Positions 1 to 12,500 of a stretch of 64,000 bases of DNA are shown in pieces (position 1 is the first letter of the stretch; each line of letters begins with the position of its first letter). This DNA is from Adineta ricciae (Eukaryota > Rotifera > Eurotatoria > Adinetida > Adinetidae). The notes beneath the pieces are model-generated. The model saw only the letters and a program-made list of their open reading frames with translations. It searched no databases and was not told the DNA's origin. The DNA lies in assembly GCA_905250025.1 (NCBI GenBank), contig CAJNOJ010000269.1:62001-126000 (forward strand), given 5' to 3'. Position numbers and translations under genes: made by a program.

Positions 1-1
1 A

Positions 2-403
2 TCGTGCAGTCCTAGTCGCTTTAAAGATCTCCAAGAAAAATTGAGAGAAGAACGTGAAATCAATTATAATAGTTTATCATGGACAAATGATGTTACCGAA
101 ACAAATCAAACAACTTCAAAGTACGACGATTTCTCCTTATGGTTTGTTAATAATAGTTTCTTTTCAACAACTTTAAATCGTATTATTGCTTTGTTTCATC
201 TCGATGATCAATGTCATCTACAAATCGATGGTGAATTACAAATGAAGAAAAGAAAGTTTTGTAAATTGTCAATGTGGATTTGAATTAGCGATGAAATATT
301 TTCTTATTCAAAACAAAGATCATACTTTAATGCATTTAACAGAAACTGTCACTTTGTATAACGATCTTATGGTGGTGCGAAGATCAATGTTTGAAAAGCA
401 ATT
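2..403 (+). pseudogene. 3' end of an unrecognised gene, probably frameshifted
   Basis: The frame is open from the left edge, with no start codon of its own at the border, so the gene enters from outside. It reads through a charged segment and an 'HLDDQCHLQIDGELQ' stretch and then stops at about 281. A different frame from about 268 continues with a Cys-x-Cys segment ('CQCGFELAMKYFL') and ends at about 403. I see no GT-AG intron that would join the two frames, so a one-base frameshift or a true end at 283 are both possible. I do not recognise the family. The segment is not present in the repeated block that starts at 14555. Confidence 0.35.
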
Positions 404-721
404 GTAATCATGATCAATTATAAGAAATAGTGCAACGGAGAAATTAGTTTAATAAGAGCTATTGGTGAAAATAGTTGATTATACGAAAATTCATTCTCAA
501 AAGTTTCGAAGACTTGTATGATCTTTTTCTCTTTTGAATCAAAACAAATATTTAAATCGTTCTCGTAAGTCAAACAGAACTAGTGTAAAACTTCTTCGTC
601 GTTCGGTAAAGTTTTAGTCAAATCAGTTGAAAATGTGTCGTTTATCATCAAACTCTCTCAACTGTAAAATATTCTATGAAAAGAAAAACACGGAGTATTA
701 TCATTAAAATTCTTTGATAAT

Positions 722-880
722 ATGGTACTTTTCTTTAAAAATAACAAATTACATTTGTTACACTTGTCTGACCACATGAAAAGAATTTATTTGTCGTATT
801 TTCCCGGAAACACGACGAAGGAAGAAGAGACAGAGACTTATTTTTATCGGAAAAAATACCTCAAAGAAGAAAACATTCGG
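722..880 (+). other. possible upstream exon of unknown gene (conserved between copies)
   Basis: A 53-codon open stretch begins at an ATG and ends at a good donor (CGG followed by GTGAGT). The same open stretch, with scattered substitutions and no stop, recurs at about 14613-14772. It is lysine-rich and has no domain I recognise. The next downstream acceptor, in front of GPCR1 at 1030, would join out of frame with the receptor. It may be a non-coding-linked 5' exon, a separate small gene, or a remnant. Confidence 0.25.
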
Positions 881-1037
881 GTGAGTAGAAATTTGAATGG
901 AAACTAATCAATAATACTTGATATATAGCTTTGGCAAATTCACTGAGATCATCTGACTGAGAATTGTTAAGTATTTGTACTGAAAATTTGATGTATCCCA
1001 TTTGATTTTAACTTTCTTCGATTCGTTTAGACTTTCA

Positions 1038-2114
1038 ATGGCATCATGGTTATCCATAACTCAAATATTTATCACATATATCGCTCCTCTAATATTCTTA
1101 TTGAGTCTTTTTGGTTGCTTAATGAATACAATTCTATTTTCAACTGTTCATATGTATCGTTCTCAGTCATGTACATTCTTTCTACTCATAGCAGCTATTT
1201 CTCGGTTTGTGCATCTTTTGAATACGGGATTGTCACGTGGTTTAGCGATTGTTATTGGAAAAGATGTGACATTAATTTCGCCTGTTTGGTGTAAAACGAG
1301 AAGTTATTTGATTAACGTTTGCTTGGGTATATCCATGACATGTGAATGTTTGGCAACAATTGATCGATTTTTAGTAACATCAAGAAATGCGAATTTTCGA
1401 CGAATAAGTAATATTAAGTTGGCTTATCGAATTACTGTTTTTCTTCTTACTTTTTGGTTGATTGAAAATATTCCATGTTTTTTATTCATCGACATAATAA
1501 GGTTAGTTAAGAAAACATAATCTGATTATTCATAGAGAAGGGTGTCAACTTTATTCTCGGAACTGTTTAGCGCGAATATCTGTGCGATTCACACTAATTT
1601 TTGGATGATTTATTCGAAATACGTGATTAATTGGGTGTCACTGACGATCGTTCCGTTGATTATCTGTATTTTCTTCGGTTTATTGGCGTATCGAAATATG
1701 CACAGATTGAAGAATTCACGTCAATTACAAGGATCTGATCGTCAACTGAGTTATATGATTCTTGCTCAAGTCATTATCACAATAATTCCAATAATACCGA
1801 GCGCTTTTTTCTTTACGTATTCATCATCAGCTATTTCTATCAATGAAGCAGCGGAAAAGGGCGTTGAGTATTTCATCTTCAATTTTATCAATACTCTAAC
1901 TGGTTTCTTTTTCGGGGTGAGCAGACAATCATTTATTTCGTTGTGTGATTGATTAAATTTCTCTTTTCAGAGTACTTTTTACATGTATCTGATTATTTCA
2001 AGTACTTTTCGTCAACAAGCAAAGCAATCCTTTTGTATTTGTTGTAGAAAAACAAACACTGTCGTACCTGTGAATATGAATGTACTGTTTGTTGCACAAA
2101 AAAATGCTCACTAA
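1038..2114 (+). CDS. Rhodopsin-class peptide-receptor-like GPCR, copy A
   Basis: There are three exons: 1038-1501, 1538-1916 and 1971-2114. The introns are 36 and 54 nt with GT-AG ends, and the phases agree, giving about 328 residues. The product is a plasma-membrane seven-helix receptor. TM1 carries 'LFGCLMNTILF'. The TM3 end 'CLATIDRFLVTS' is a DRY-like motif changed to DRF. TM5 lies near 'VSLTIVPLIICIFFGLL', TM6 near 'MILAQVIITIIPIIPS', and TM7 runs into a Cys-rich tail 'RQQAKQSFCICC' suited to palmitoylation. The NPxxY motif of TM7 is not recognisable. I chose the ATG at 1038 because the 5' acceptor at 1030 lies just before it. This resembles the divergent receptors that are numerous in bdelloids; the ligand is unknown. 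Copy B at 14929 is also intact. Confidence 0.75.
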
Positions 2115-4444
2115 TGAACTGTAAATTCTTATTTCACTTCTACCACGCATTCCCCAATATTTTGCTAAAATAAATGCTCTAAACTCAACCAAAACATTTT
2201 GAAGTCGATATTCTCCGAAGTTACAAATTGTGACAATAGAAATTCAGAAAAGAAGAGTTTTCATACAACCACAAAGCAATTAAGATCGGTGGGTTCTATA
2301 CTTGAAAGTATTTTTTAACTATACAAAAAGTCTTGTAGATAAGTGTACATAACACGGTTGTATTTTATATAGACAAAAATGTATGTTCTGATATTATTTT
2401 CGATGATATAGTTGGATGTTGGAGTGATACTAAAGTTCTTCATAGTAGTATGAATGCCAAAATACTTGCGAGTATTTGTTAATAGAATCTATAATTCCAG
2501 TAATTGCATTTCATTTGAATACGAGTGATCGAACATTAACAAATACAATTTCTCTCGATAAAAATCAAGTTCGAATAGTATTTCCTTCGTTTCATATCGA
2601 AAAAACTGATGAAAACGATCAATGAGCTTATTTCATTATGATGTAACTCTGAAACAGATCAAACACGTTTGAACGCAAACCAAAAACGCACCCTAACGCG
2701 ATAGAACTACGAAACGAGTCTAGACGCATCTGAAACACGTCCGAAATGAGAAAATTTTCAATAAAACTTTCTTTTGTAAAACTTAATTCATCGACTCTAC
2801 TAAATATTATCTGTTTTATGTCAAAACTATTAGCCTGTTCGTTCGACCTTATCTTCTATCAACTGTTGTGATTCTATAATTCATGAAAAGGATTTAAAGA
2901 TTTTCTAAATGAAAAACAAAATCTATTTGAGTAAAAAGATAATGGAAAATAACAATTGATCAACAATATGAACAAAATTTAATGTTTTCACTAAGAATCG
3001 CTCATCAGAATGATAAGAAATAGAATTAAAAGCTTTGTTAACTGAAACCGTACCGAAAATCGTAATTATTCATAATTAATCTTCAAATATATTTACGATT
3101 GATTTTGTTTGAGATAAGTTCTAGACGATTATCTCTACTAAAAACACAAGTTTAACTTATTCATAGATAAGCCAATGCAGTGCAATGGTCTAAGTAAGTA
3201 GACTTGTAATTAAAAGATCCTATGTTTTAGTCTCACTCGTCGAACAATCGAAATGTTTGTATAAAAATTGAATAGATGTCCTAATCGAAGCATAGTGAAA
3301 GAAATGACTATCAGGAGAGAAGAATGGTGACGCAGATCAAAGGTGTGGGAATAAGAATGCCTTTGGGAAAAAAAATGAATTGCATTTGTGTCGTCAGATG
3401 TTTTACTATGTCTTCAGATGTGTTTAATAAATGCATCAAATATTTCATTTCTATCGCGTTCGTGCCTTGTGTTTGAAACGCATTTATATTCAAAAGAATT
3501 TCACATGAGATAATTTTCAAATGTAGAAATCGAATCTTTCTCGCTTTCTTTTTGTTATCTCTTGAGAATTCGATTTTTCCAGGTTTTCTCTTCTGTTTAT
3601 TAGTAGTACAATACGTCAATCTTCCTCTATGTTGCTTGTCTTCCTAAACACGGATGTCATTGTGTTGCATTTATGGTATATTTCCGTTGTAATACGAATA
3701 GAAAAGCGTCTTATTCGTATGGTCAAGTCCAGCGACATACTTCGTATTACCGAGAATGTGTATTTGTAATTGTTCGTTGTGACTTGCGTCGACGATATTC
3801 ATAAAAATGCATGTCTAAGATGAATTTTGTCGTCAATATAATCATGTATTGCGTGTTATACTCTGTTTTGATAAGCTAATTTTATCAGATTATCTTTATT
3901 TACATTGAATACTTTAAATATCCACCGAATTGCAATTCTAAATCGACATCTCCAACTTTTCATAATAATTTAAGTAGAAGTTAGTTGTATTTTAATTCAA
4001 TGTTCTTCGCATGGTTAGATGTTTGTAGACGACATTCCATAAAATACGCAAAAATAGGATTTGAAAAAAAAACCGCAATGTTTTATTTTTAAAACATTTC
4101 AATTGAAAAGTATTTGAATGTAGATGACACTCAATGATAAGAGTAAAATTGTCACTATAGATATTCAAGAAGAAAGTCCTGTACAAACAAATTTTTTCGA
4201 ATAACATTAAACTCGCATAGTGGAAGATTTCTAACATGCTATGAAATTTCTTTATTAAAATATCACAAACAAGTTTTCACCTGCTGTTTTGTTCTTTCTC
4301 TTTCAGACGGATTATCTTTCATCATCGAGAAAAGATTATTACCAATGGAAGAATAGTAATATTTCATAGAATACCAGTGTAGTAATTCATATATATTCAA
4401 TAGACGAATTTTAAAGACAAACATATTGATAAAACAAACAGAAA
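2115..4444. other. intergenic stretch with no supported gene
   Basis: AT-rich DNA between GPCR1 and the GPCR2 pseudogene. The short open frames here are broken in the second copy (16006-18144), as expected for non-coding DNA. A tRNA-like fossil lies at about 3171-3240. Sequence around 2640-2760 that is rich in 'GATCAAACACG'-like words is partly missing from the second copy. Confidence 0.6.
3171..3240 (+). other. tRNA-like fossil (possible tRNA-Thr-derived)
   Basis: The order of elements is tRNA-like. An A-box-like 'TGGTCTAAGTAAG' is followed by an anticodon-arm-like 'GACTTGTAATTAAAAGATCC', whose loop would read TGT, and by a decayed B box 'GTTTTAGTCTC' in place of GGTTCRANTCC. The acceptor ends do not pair well. 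It is repeated at about 16911-16980 with the same decay, so it is at best a pseudogene or a piece of a tRNA-derived SINE. Confidence 0.25.
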
Positions 4445-5314
4445 ATGATGACACTTAATGGTAATTTAACTTCAGTTGTTATCGAATCATGATTTATTCT
4501 ATTTGATGTTATATCATTGTTTGCTCTTATTTTAATCATAATCATCGATTGGGTTTTCCTATTTATTATCACTTTTGATAGAACTTATCATACAATACAG
4601 ATGATGTATGTTGGTTACACATGTTTTACTTAATTATTGACAAGTATTAATGTATTTTGGTTATACGAATTTCAATTAGAAAATGACATAAAACGATTAT
4701 AATATTACAATTCATTGTGCATATTTCGAAGTTATTTCACGCCTGCATCATCTGTTATGATGATACATTCATTTACATTACAAACATTTCATTGATATAC
4801 GACAGCTGTTTATTCAATTCAGTTATTTTGGCAATCAATTCGAACACAATTGTTCCTTATTTGTGTATTCTTCATATTTTGTTTATTATTTCCTTTAATT
4901 CCATTGCTGACCGATTACATTGTTTATAATGTTTATAATCAAAATTGTGAAATTTTATTTAGTTTTAATTTCGGTGTCATTTGGATATCATCTTGTACTT
5001 ACAATATACCTGTATTGATCATTATATTTCTTTATTTTCGATTGGTATTATATACAAAATCAGTCAGCAATAATGCAACTGCTGTTAACGTTTTATTTCG
5101 TGCACAAAGGGAATTGAAAATGGTGAAACAAATTGTTTTACTTGTATTTACAAATCCTCCAAAGTATCATTATCGAATTTCACATGTATTTGCTATATTA
5201 CCGCATCCATTACTTCTTCTGACTTTATTCTATTTCACTGAACCATTGAAAAAATATCTTCTTAGACAAAGAAATCTAGTTGGAGTAAATACAACATTTA
5301 TCAATCGTCAATAA
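4445..5314 (+). pseudogene. GPCR2 pseudogene, copy A
   Basis: Translated pieces match a bdelloid-style GPCR: an N-terminal TM1 region, a TM3 'SLCIFRSYFTPASS' region, then 'LFWQSIRTQLFLICVFF' for TM4, 'ISSCTYNIPVLIIIFLYF' for TM5, and a TM7/tail ending 'KKYLLRQRNLV'. The frame is broken by an early TGA (codon 15 of the start frame), a 48-nt insertion near 4608, a TGA in the conserved helix near 4785, and a 48-nt deletion that removes TM6 (near 5150). The second copy keeps TM6 but has other lesions, so the two copies decayed separately, at least in part. Confidence 0.7.
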
Positions 5315-6519
5315 ATTCAGTCCGTTGATTCATAGATGAGATGTTATTTATTTATTTTCGAGAAAGAAATTGTCAGTGAATTGGAATTTTGTTTCGATCA
5401 TTTGAATGTTGTTCTTTACAACAAGCTTTTTCTTGATGATAATGACTATTTTAATCATAGTAAAAACGCGTGACTTACCCTTGAAAATATTTTTACTTCA
5501 ATAATGAATAAGACTTGAAACTTGGAATTTGAATGAAAAACAAAACAAAGGAAGTGTTCTGTTTCCTTTTCTTTTATACAGATGCGTTCTTGACTTCACT
5601 CACATATGTTAAAGAAGAAGAGAAAAACACGAAGAATAACATTAGAAACAACAATTTTCATATCCATATTTGAAAATGAAAATTAAGATATGAAAATATA
5701 TGCACATGACTATGATTAGTAACAAAAACTAAAAAAATAGACTTTTCCATTTCTATAAACACATTCAAAATGTTCATGTTAATTGTATTTTCGCATATGA
5801 ACGTGTAATTCTGTTCTATGGAGAAGCTATAAAGCAAATCTTATGAATATTACATTGATAACATGCATGATTTCTAATGAGGATTGGCGTATGAAAGAGA
5901 AATTTTATTGGATTAACTTTCTTTTACATAAAGAATATTCGTAACAGTGATAAATACATAGAAGGAATGTTCTGAAAGGAAAAAGATTTCAGATTAAAAC
6001 ATAATCTTATCTGTTGTATCTGAAGAGACTTCATATAATATAACAGTAGATGTTGCATCTTGAAATAACGTATTGTTTCCTATTTTTCTCAGTACATTTT
6101 CATCTTGTATCTGGTTTGTACTTTTGCTTTACCGTTCCAAGTAAAGTGCCTGATTAGCACTAAAATATCAAGCAGTTTCACGTCATCAACAATGGTTTTA
6201 TGAATATATGCAAATTGCGCCAAACAATCCCCAAATAGCAGAAATACAATGAAAGAAAAACGCAATAATGAAAATACTCTTTTAAATTACATTCTTTCTT
6301 TTTGTTCGCATGCCGTGTATAACATTTCTCTCTTAGTATGCCTATATATTGTAGTTACTTAGTAATATTAACAGTTGCACAATTATTTCAACACACAAGT
6401 ATTGCGGAGAATAAAATTTAGTTCCAAAACTCATTCGTATTGGAATAGATCGAACAAATATTCAACGGTATTAGTACCTTAAAGAAGATACTGCGATTAG
6501 AGATTAATTTCTTTCGTGG
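5315..6519. other. intergenic stretch upstream of the NHL-polycystin gene
   Basis: AT-rich, with no open frame of interest on either strand. The repeat of this segment at 19016-20199 has many small indels, which argues against coding. The last 200 bases before 6520 are better conserved between copies than the rest and probably hold the promoter and 5' UTR. I could not pick out a convincing TATA box. Confidence 0.5.
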
Positions 6520-9500
6520 ATGATCACGCAGTCTTTTTGTTGGTTCTTCATATTCATTTCTCTGGACATAACTACCGGTAAGAAAGATTTTTTATATACT
6601 GGAACTACCGAAACATACTAATTTTCTCGCAAATTTTTAGTTGAATTTGTGTGAAATGAAATATTTCTAATTAGGAGATTTGTAATGTAGTAAGAGTCAG
6701 AAAAGCGATTCTAGACAGTTGTTTTTTCTCAATTTCTTATTCGGATAAATTCACTTCGATACAAATATATGCTAGTCCATCTAATATCAGTCAAATTCAT
6801 ACATTTTGACATAGAACTGAAGGAGGAACCGAATAGCCCTGTGTACTCGAAAAAATAAAGGTAACAGTATAAACTGAAACCGACTGTTCCGACGCACATT
6901 AACAAAAGAGCTTTGATTCCGGAATATTGACATACAGCTAGACTTTCTTCAGGATTTAGTTTCAATGGGATCTATCGTCAGCATTACACATCCGTTCACA
7001 CCTTCTTCTAACATTACGCTCATCTTGTACATCTATAGGTCAACTAGTTTTATCACCTACGGCTAACTGGTCGACTTATGCGATTACAGTTGCAGGATCT
7101 GCAGCTTGTACTGCTGGATCGACTTCCTCACTATTATACACAAATCTTGGTATATTCATTACAGACAACGATACTCTCTACGTTGCTGATCAGCTCAACC
7201 ATCGAATAGTTGTCATTCAACCTAATTCAACCGTTGCTAGCAATATCATCGGTTCTGGTCCCGGAACGGGGCCTTCTCAATTCTACTCGCCAACCGATGT
7301 TTTTGTAACCAACGATGCTATTTATGTGCTTGACGCAGTGAACTATCGAGTACAAAAGTGGTGGAAAAATGGAAGTAATGTCACTACCGTTGTCGGAATT
7401 ACAGCAACGGCTGGAACATCTGCCAGTAACACAACAATCGGACTCAGTTATCAGATATATGTCGATAGTTCTGGTAATATCTATGTACTTGACTTTGCAA
7501 ATCACAGGGTGATGTTATTTCCACCTAACTCAACTAGTGGAACAGCCGGTACGATGGTTGCAGGAAATGGTGTTGCAGGCACTGGACCGAATGCGTTGTA
7601 TAATCCAAGAGGAATGTTTGTGGATAGTACAGGTGCAATGTACATTGCCGATACGTATAATCATCGAGTTCAGTATTGGATCATCGGTGCATGTTATGCA
7701 ACGACTGTGGCTGGTATTGGAACACTCGGGACTAGTTTAAGTCAACTGTATTATCCAGTGGCAGTGATCGTGGATATGAATGAATATATGTACATCACCG
7801 ATCAGTTTAATAATCGTATTCTTCGATGGTTAGTCGGGACATGTGTGGGTCAGTGTGTTGCATCGTGTGATGGAACTGCGGCTGGATCGGCTGCAAACAA
7901 GTTTTACTATTCTGTTCGTGTGGTATTCGATAGTAATGGCTCATTGTATGTGAGTGATAGTGGAAACAATCGGGTGCAGAAATTCGTGATCACTACAAAT
8001 ATCAGTGAGTAGTTGACTTGATGGAACAACAGTTTAGGTAGTGTTTGATTGTTCACGAAAAAAGAAATTGAGGAATCTTGAGCGTATTTTAAATATTAGA
8101 TCTGTCAAAAGAGGACAACAGCTGCGGTGCTTAACATCTTATATCAAGAATCAAACGCTAGTAGACAAAAAAATTGATTAGGACGGCTCTGCTTAATACC
8201 ATAGCTATACAATAACGAAAAAAAGACGTTATTGTTTCAATCGTTTCATAAATAATCTTATAACTGAATTTATCAAGAGATTTTATCTAATTATTGTAAT
8301 ACTATATACTAACGCAAGAAAGAATACAATAAAACTCGTCTAAGTCATAGTGATTTACTCATGGATTTCCTATTTCGAGTGTTATGTACATGAGCTTATT
8401 AAAAGTAACAATCAACCGGATCATACAGACTTTATCTTATTGCTTCCGTAGTTTTCATTAACGAGTCTCATATCATTGTGTAAAATGCAAATGTTTTTGA
8501 AATCTGGTTCCTTTCATATAGGATCTAATTAAACACAAGTATCTTGTATTTCAGTATCAACGACCGTTTCAACTAGTGCTGCAAGCAGCAGCAGCACCTC
8601 AACCACTACTACTACCAGTAGCAGCAGCAGCAGTACCTCAGCCACTACCAGCAGCAGCAGCGCTTCAACCACTACTACTACCAGCAGCAGCAGCACCTCA
8701 ACCACTACTACTACCAGTAGCAGCAGCAGCAGCAGTACCTCAGCCACTACCACCAGCAGCAGCGCTTCAACCACTACTACTACCAGCAGCAGCAGCAGCA
8801 CCTCAACCACTACTACTACCAGTAGCAGCAGCAGCAGTACCTCAGCCACTACCACCAGCAGCAGCAGTAGTAGTACCTCAGTCACTACTAGTAGCAGCAC
8901 CGGTATCTCTACCGCTACCACCAGCATCTCAATTGACACTACAACGAGTAGCAGTGCTTCAAGTAGTAGCACTTTATATACCAGTACTACTTCGAGCATT
9001 TCTACAATCTCGTCTCATATGTCAAGTGCCACATCGATTGCGCCTGTTGTCAATCAAAGTATTTATTTTTACGATAAATAGACACTATATCTATCACCTT
9101 TTGTTGTAGCTTGTTATTCACCTTTGATTACACTCATTCCGAGTGAGTCATCTTTATCATCTCCAATACAATATCAGCGAAGTCAAGATTTTGATATCAG
9201 CTCGATGATTGTATTGAATTGTACTAACTCACTCTCGACAACTATGAAATGGAGAATAATGAATTGTACTACTGTGTGTTCATATGAAATCCAACCAAAT
9301 GCTGCGATTAAAACGATATATAGTGAACTTTATATTCCAGCAAGAACGTTAGATTATGGGACTTACGAGCTAATATTAACCGTAACAATGCTCAAATCTC
9401 CTAATATGAAGTCATCTTCTTCAGTCTACGTGAGAATAGTTGCATCAGATATCAAAGTAAATCTTCTTCAATTGGGAACATCAGCTATAACACATGGTAC

Positions 9501-12500
9501 TCAGCAAGATCTTATTCTCAATCCCGGAGTTTATTCTGTTGATCCTAATGAAGATTCGTTTGATGCCAGTGTAAGTCTCAATCATTTGCTTTTGATGATA
9601 ATGTCATAATCATTTGTATCGTTTTTCGTTAGAATTGGAAATATTCATATTATTGTCGAGTGTACGATTTGTATAATTTTCCAAACATTGGAGGTGTTTT
9701 ACTGACAATTGAAAATTCTCAAAATGATCCCAATAATCCTTCATGTTTAACCAATCGAACAGGTAAATATTCCCTTATTAACATATATACATTTATTTAA
9801 ATTTGCCAATAAAAAGACAATGGCAGTGGATTGAGATTTGAAAATTCAACCGATTCACCGAATTCATCGTTAACGATTCTTGCCGGTTCACTTCAACAAA
9901 ATCAAACATATCAATTTCTGGTTATACTTGAAAATAAAATCAATTCTTCAATTCAAATGACAGGATATCTACTTGTACAAATTGTCACTACTACTCCACC
10001 ATTCATTGCTCTTGGGTAAATCGTTTTTTTTAATGAAATATTTAAAAAATTCTTCTATTTAGTTGTGTTATTTCGTCATTATGTTCTTCAAATGGTGAAT
10101 TTCAACTTGTTAATCCAACAACTCAACTTAGTTTATTTACTCTCTGTATCGGAACTTGTACAAATATTCAAAGTATCTATTGGAATATTTATCAAAGTTC
10201 ATTTGTCAATTCAACCCAATGGACATTATTTAATCAAACTCATTCTTACGAGAATATTTGGTTCTTCGGTAAATATCTTTCTTCATTCTCGAAAATATTA
10301 TTTTAGCGCGTAAACGAGGATTACAGTTCGAGAAAAAAACAACATTTCTTTATGAAAATTTTCTTCTATTAGGAATAAATACAAGTAATATAACAACAAC
10401 AAGTGATTTGTTTATAAACAATCCACAAATAAATCTTTGGAAATTTGAAGTTGTTTATACATTTCTCTCGACAACAAGTACAAGTGCATTGAGTTTTATT
10501 CGAAATCAATCTCCTTATAATGGTTCATGTTCGATTTCTCCTTTAAATGGAACAATAACAACAGTATTTACAATTTCTTGTTCAAATTGGATCGATGTCA
10601 ATGTAATCAAAGATTATTCATTATATAGTAATAAATCTCTTTTCTTTTTCATCAATAGAATCGAATTTTGACTATTTTTAGTATGGACAAATGATATATC
10701 CAAACGAATTATGATCGCATATTCATCAATATCATCTTTTCAAGTTCGGTTTCCTACTGGAATCAATGAAACATCATTTGTTAATGTTATTATTGATATT
10801 CGAAATCTACAGAATTGTATAACACAAATGAATTTAACATCTGTTTATGTTCAAGTTGATTCTGAGTCAATCAATGATTTAATCAATAATTTACAAAATT
10901 CATCGAATTTGATAACGAATAATCCAATTGTTCAATTACTTTCAAGTCAAAATACAAATGTTGTTGGACAAATTCTCATATCGATTTGTCAACAATTGAA
11001 CATGATGAATAATCAATATTTAAATGAAGCTCTTTCAAATGGAATTCCTCTTGCAACTATTTCTGTTTCACCATTAGGAAGTGAATATTCTGATCAAGTA
11101 ATCAAATTTCATTTTATTTCATTGAATTTCTTTATTGTTTTTTCTTAGAATTTCATTTCATCGAATGAAACTGCATTAAATGAATTTAATTTGAAATTAA
11201 ATCGTTTAGCAAATGCAATCGATTATCTAATAATATTTCTAACAGAACTTCCCATAACAACAATCAATAATCTTCTATTACAATCATCAACATTCGCTCA
11301 ATTAACTCAATCAACAAATCAATTAACACGAGCAACTTTAGTAAGATTTTCCAAAGTGAATTTCTACGAGAAATTTCTTTTGAAAATTCTTTTAGACCAT
11401 CGCATCAAATCGATGTTATCAATTATCACTTGCTTTATCGTCATTGGCAGGACAAATTCCTTATGAATATATTCAAACAGCAGCTAATCAACTTCTACAA
11501 TGTACAACGAATGTTTTAACAGTAAAGTTTTTGTTTTGAAATGTCATTTTATTCAATATATCGAAACAATGATTTTAGGCTGTTAATGGACCAATTCAAG
11601 GGCGAACAAATGTTCTGGATTTGGATCTTTCTCGTTCGAATCCTTCGAGCAATTCTTATGACACTGATCTTGAAGCTCAATTGTCAAATTTAAGTAAGAT
11701 TTTTCATTGAAATTTCTCATCTAGATTCCAATATATTGAAAGATTTATTTGGATCAAATGAAGATTTAATCGAAAAAAATCGAAATCTGTATTATCAAAA
11801 ACAGTTGTCGAATGAAATCATCAGTCAATCGAATAAAATCATTTCATTAATCACATCTTCATTAAAGATTTACATGAACACTGGCCAAAGCTTTTCAATC
11901 AATACATCTCAAACATATATGTTCTTAGAAACCATTTCAATTGGATCAATTGCTGATAAAATCATCAAACAAATTGGAAATGCACAATTTCATTTTCCAT
12001 CTGATTTTATTTTCAATATAACGAACAATTCATCATCAATTTCACTTCGAGTAAAAGTTCAATTGTTCATCGTGTCATGTAAATCAACTGAAGTTTTTCA
12101 TTGTTAATTTAGTCGAAAATGGATCCACTTGCTCCATATGGAAATTTTTCGAATACAAATCTTTCGAATACAGTTTCACTTACAATTCTTGATGAAAATG
12201 GAAATGACATTTCATTAAAAGTCAATGAAACGAATGAAATCCGCATAATCATTCCACGTGATACGAATTTTGTTCTTTCTTCAATGAATTTACAAAATGT
12301 GACATCAATGAATTCAACAAAATCAAAGTCTCCATTCAATTTTCATTATGTGAATATCAAAAGTTCACTTTCAATTTCACTTCATTTCGAAATTCAACCT
12401 ATAAATGCAACTCCTGCTTATTTATTTATTTATAAATTCGATCAAACACCACAATTGAACAGTTCAATTTATTCTCTCGATGGATGGACACTTTTTTGTC

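Noticed and set aside
3311..3619. 102-codon minus-strand frame, partly repeated at 17078-17335
   Set aside because: The second copy is truncated by indels and frame changes; no domain; AT-rich low-complexity composition.
6729..6965. Minus-strand open frame inside intron 1 of the NHL-polycystin gene
   Set aside because: It is changed by frame-breaking differences in the second copy (20467-20736 reads in a different frame), so it is not conserved as protein.
7227..7505. Minus-strand Cys/Ser-rich open frames opposite the NHL exon (also at 20814 and 25135)
   Set aside because: Exact antisense of the NHL coding exon; no independent signals.
7326..8012. A stop just after the NHL exon in copy A, as if the gene ended at 'NISE'
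   Set aside because: The stop lies inside a GTGAGT donor; copies B and C have GTAAGT there, and the next exon in A is in phase.
8529..9109. Long open frames on both strands (Ala/Pro-rich, Val/Leu-rich) over the AGC/ACT tract
   Set aside because: They are shadows of the trinucleotide repeat; the Ser/Thr frame is the one that splices in phase with the NHL and REJ exons.
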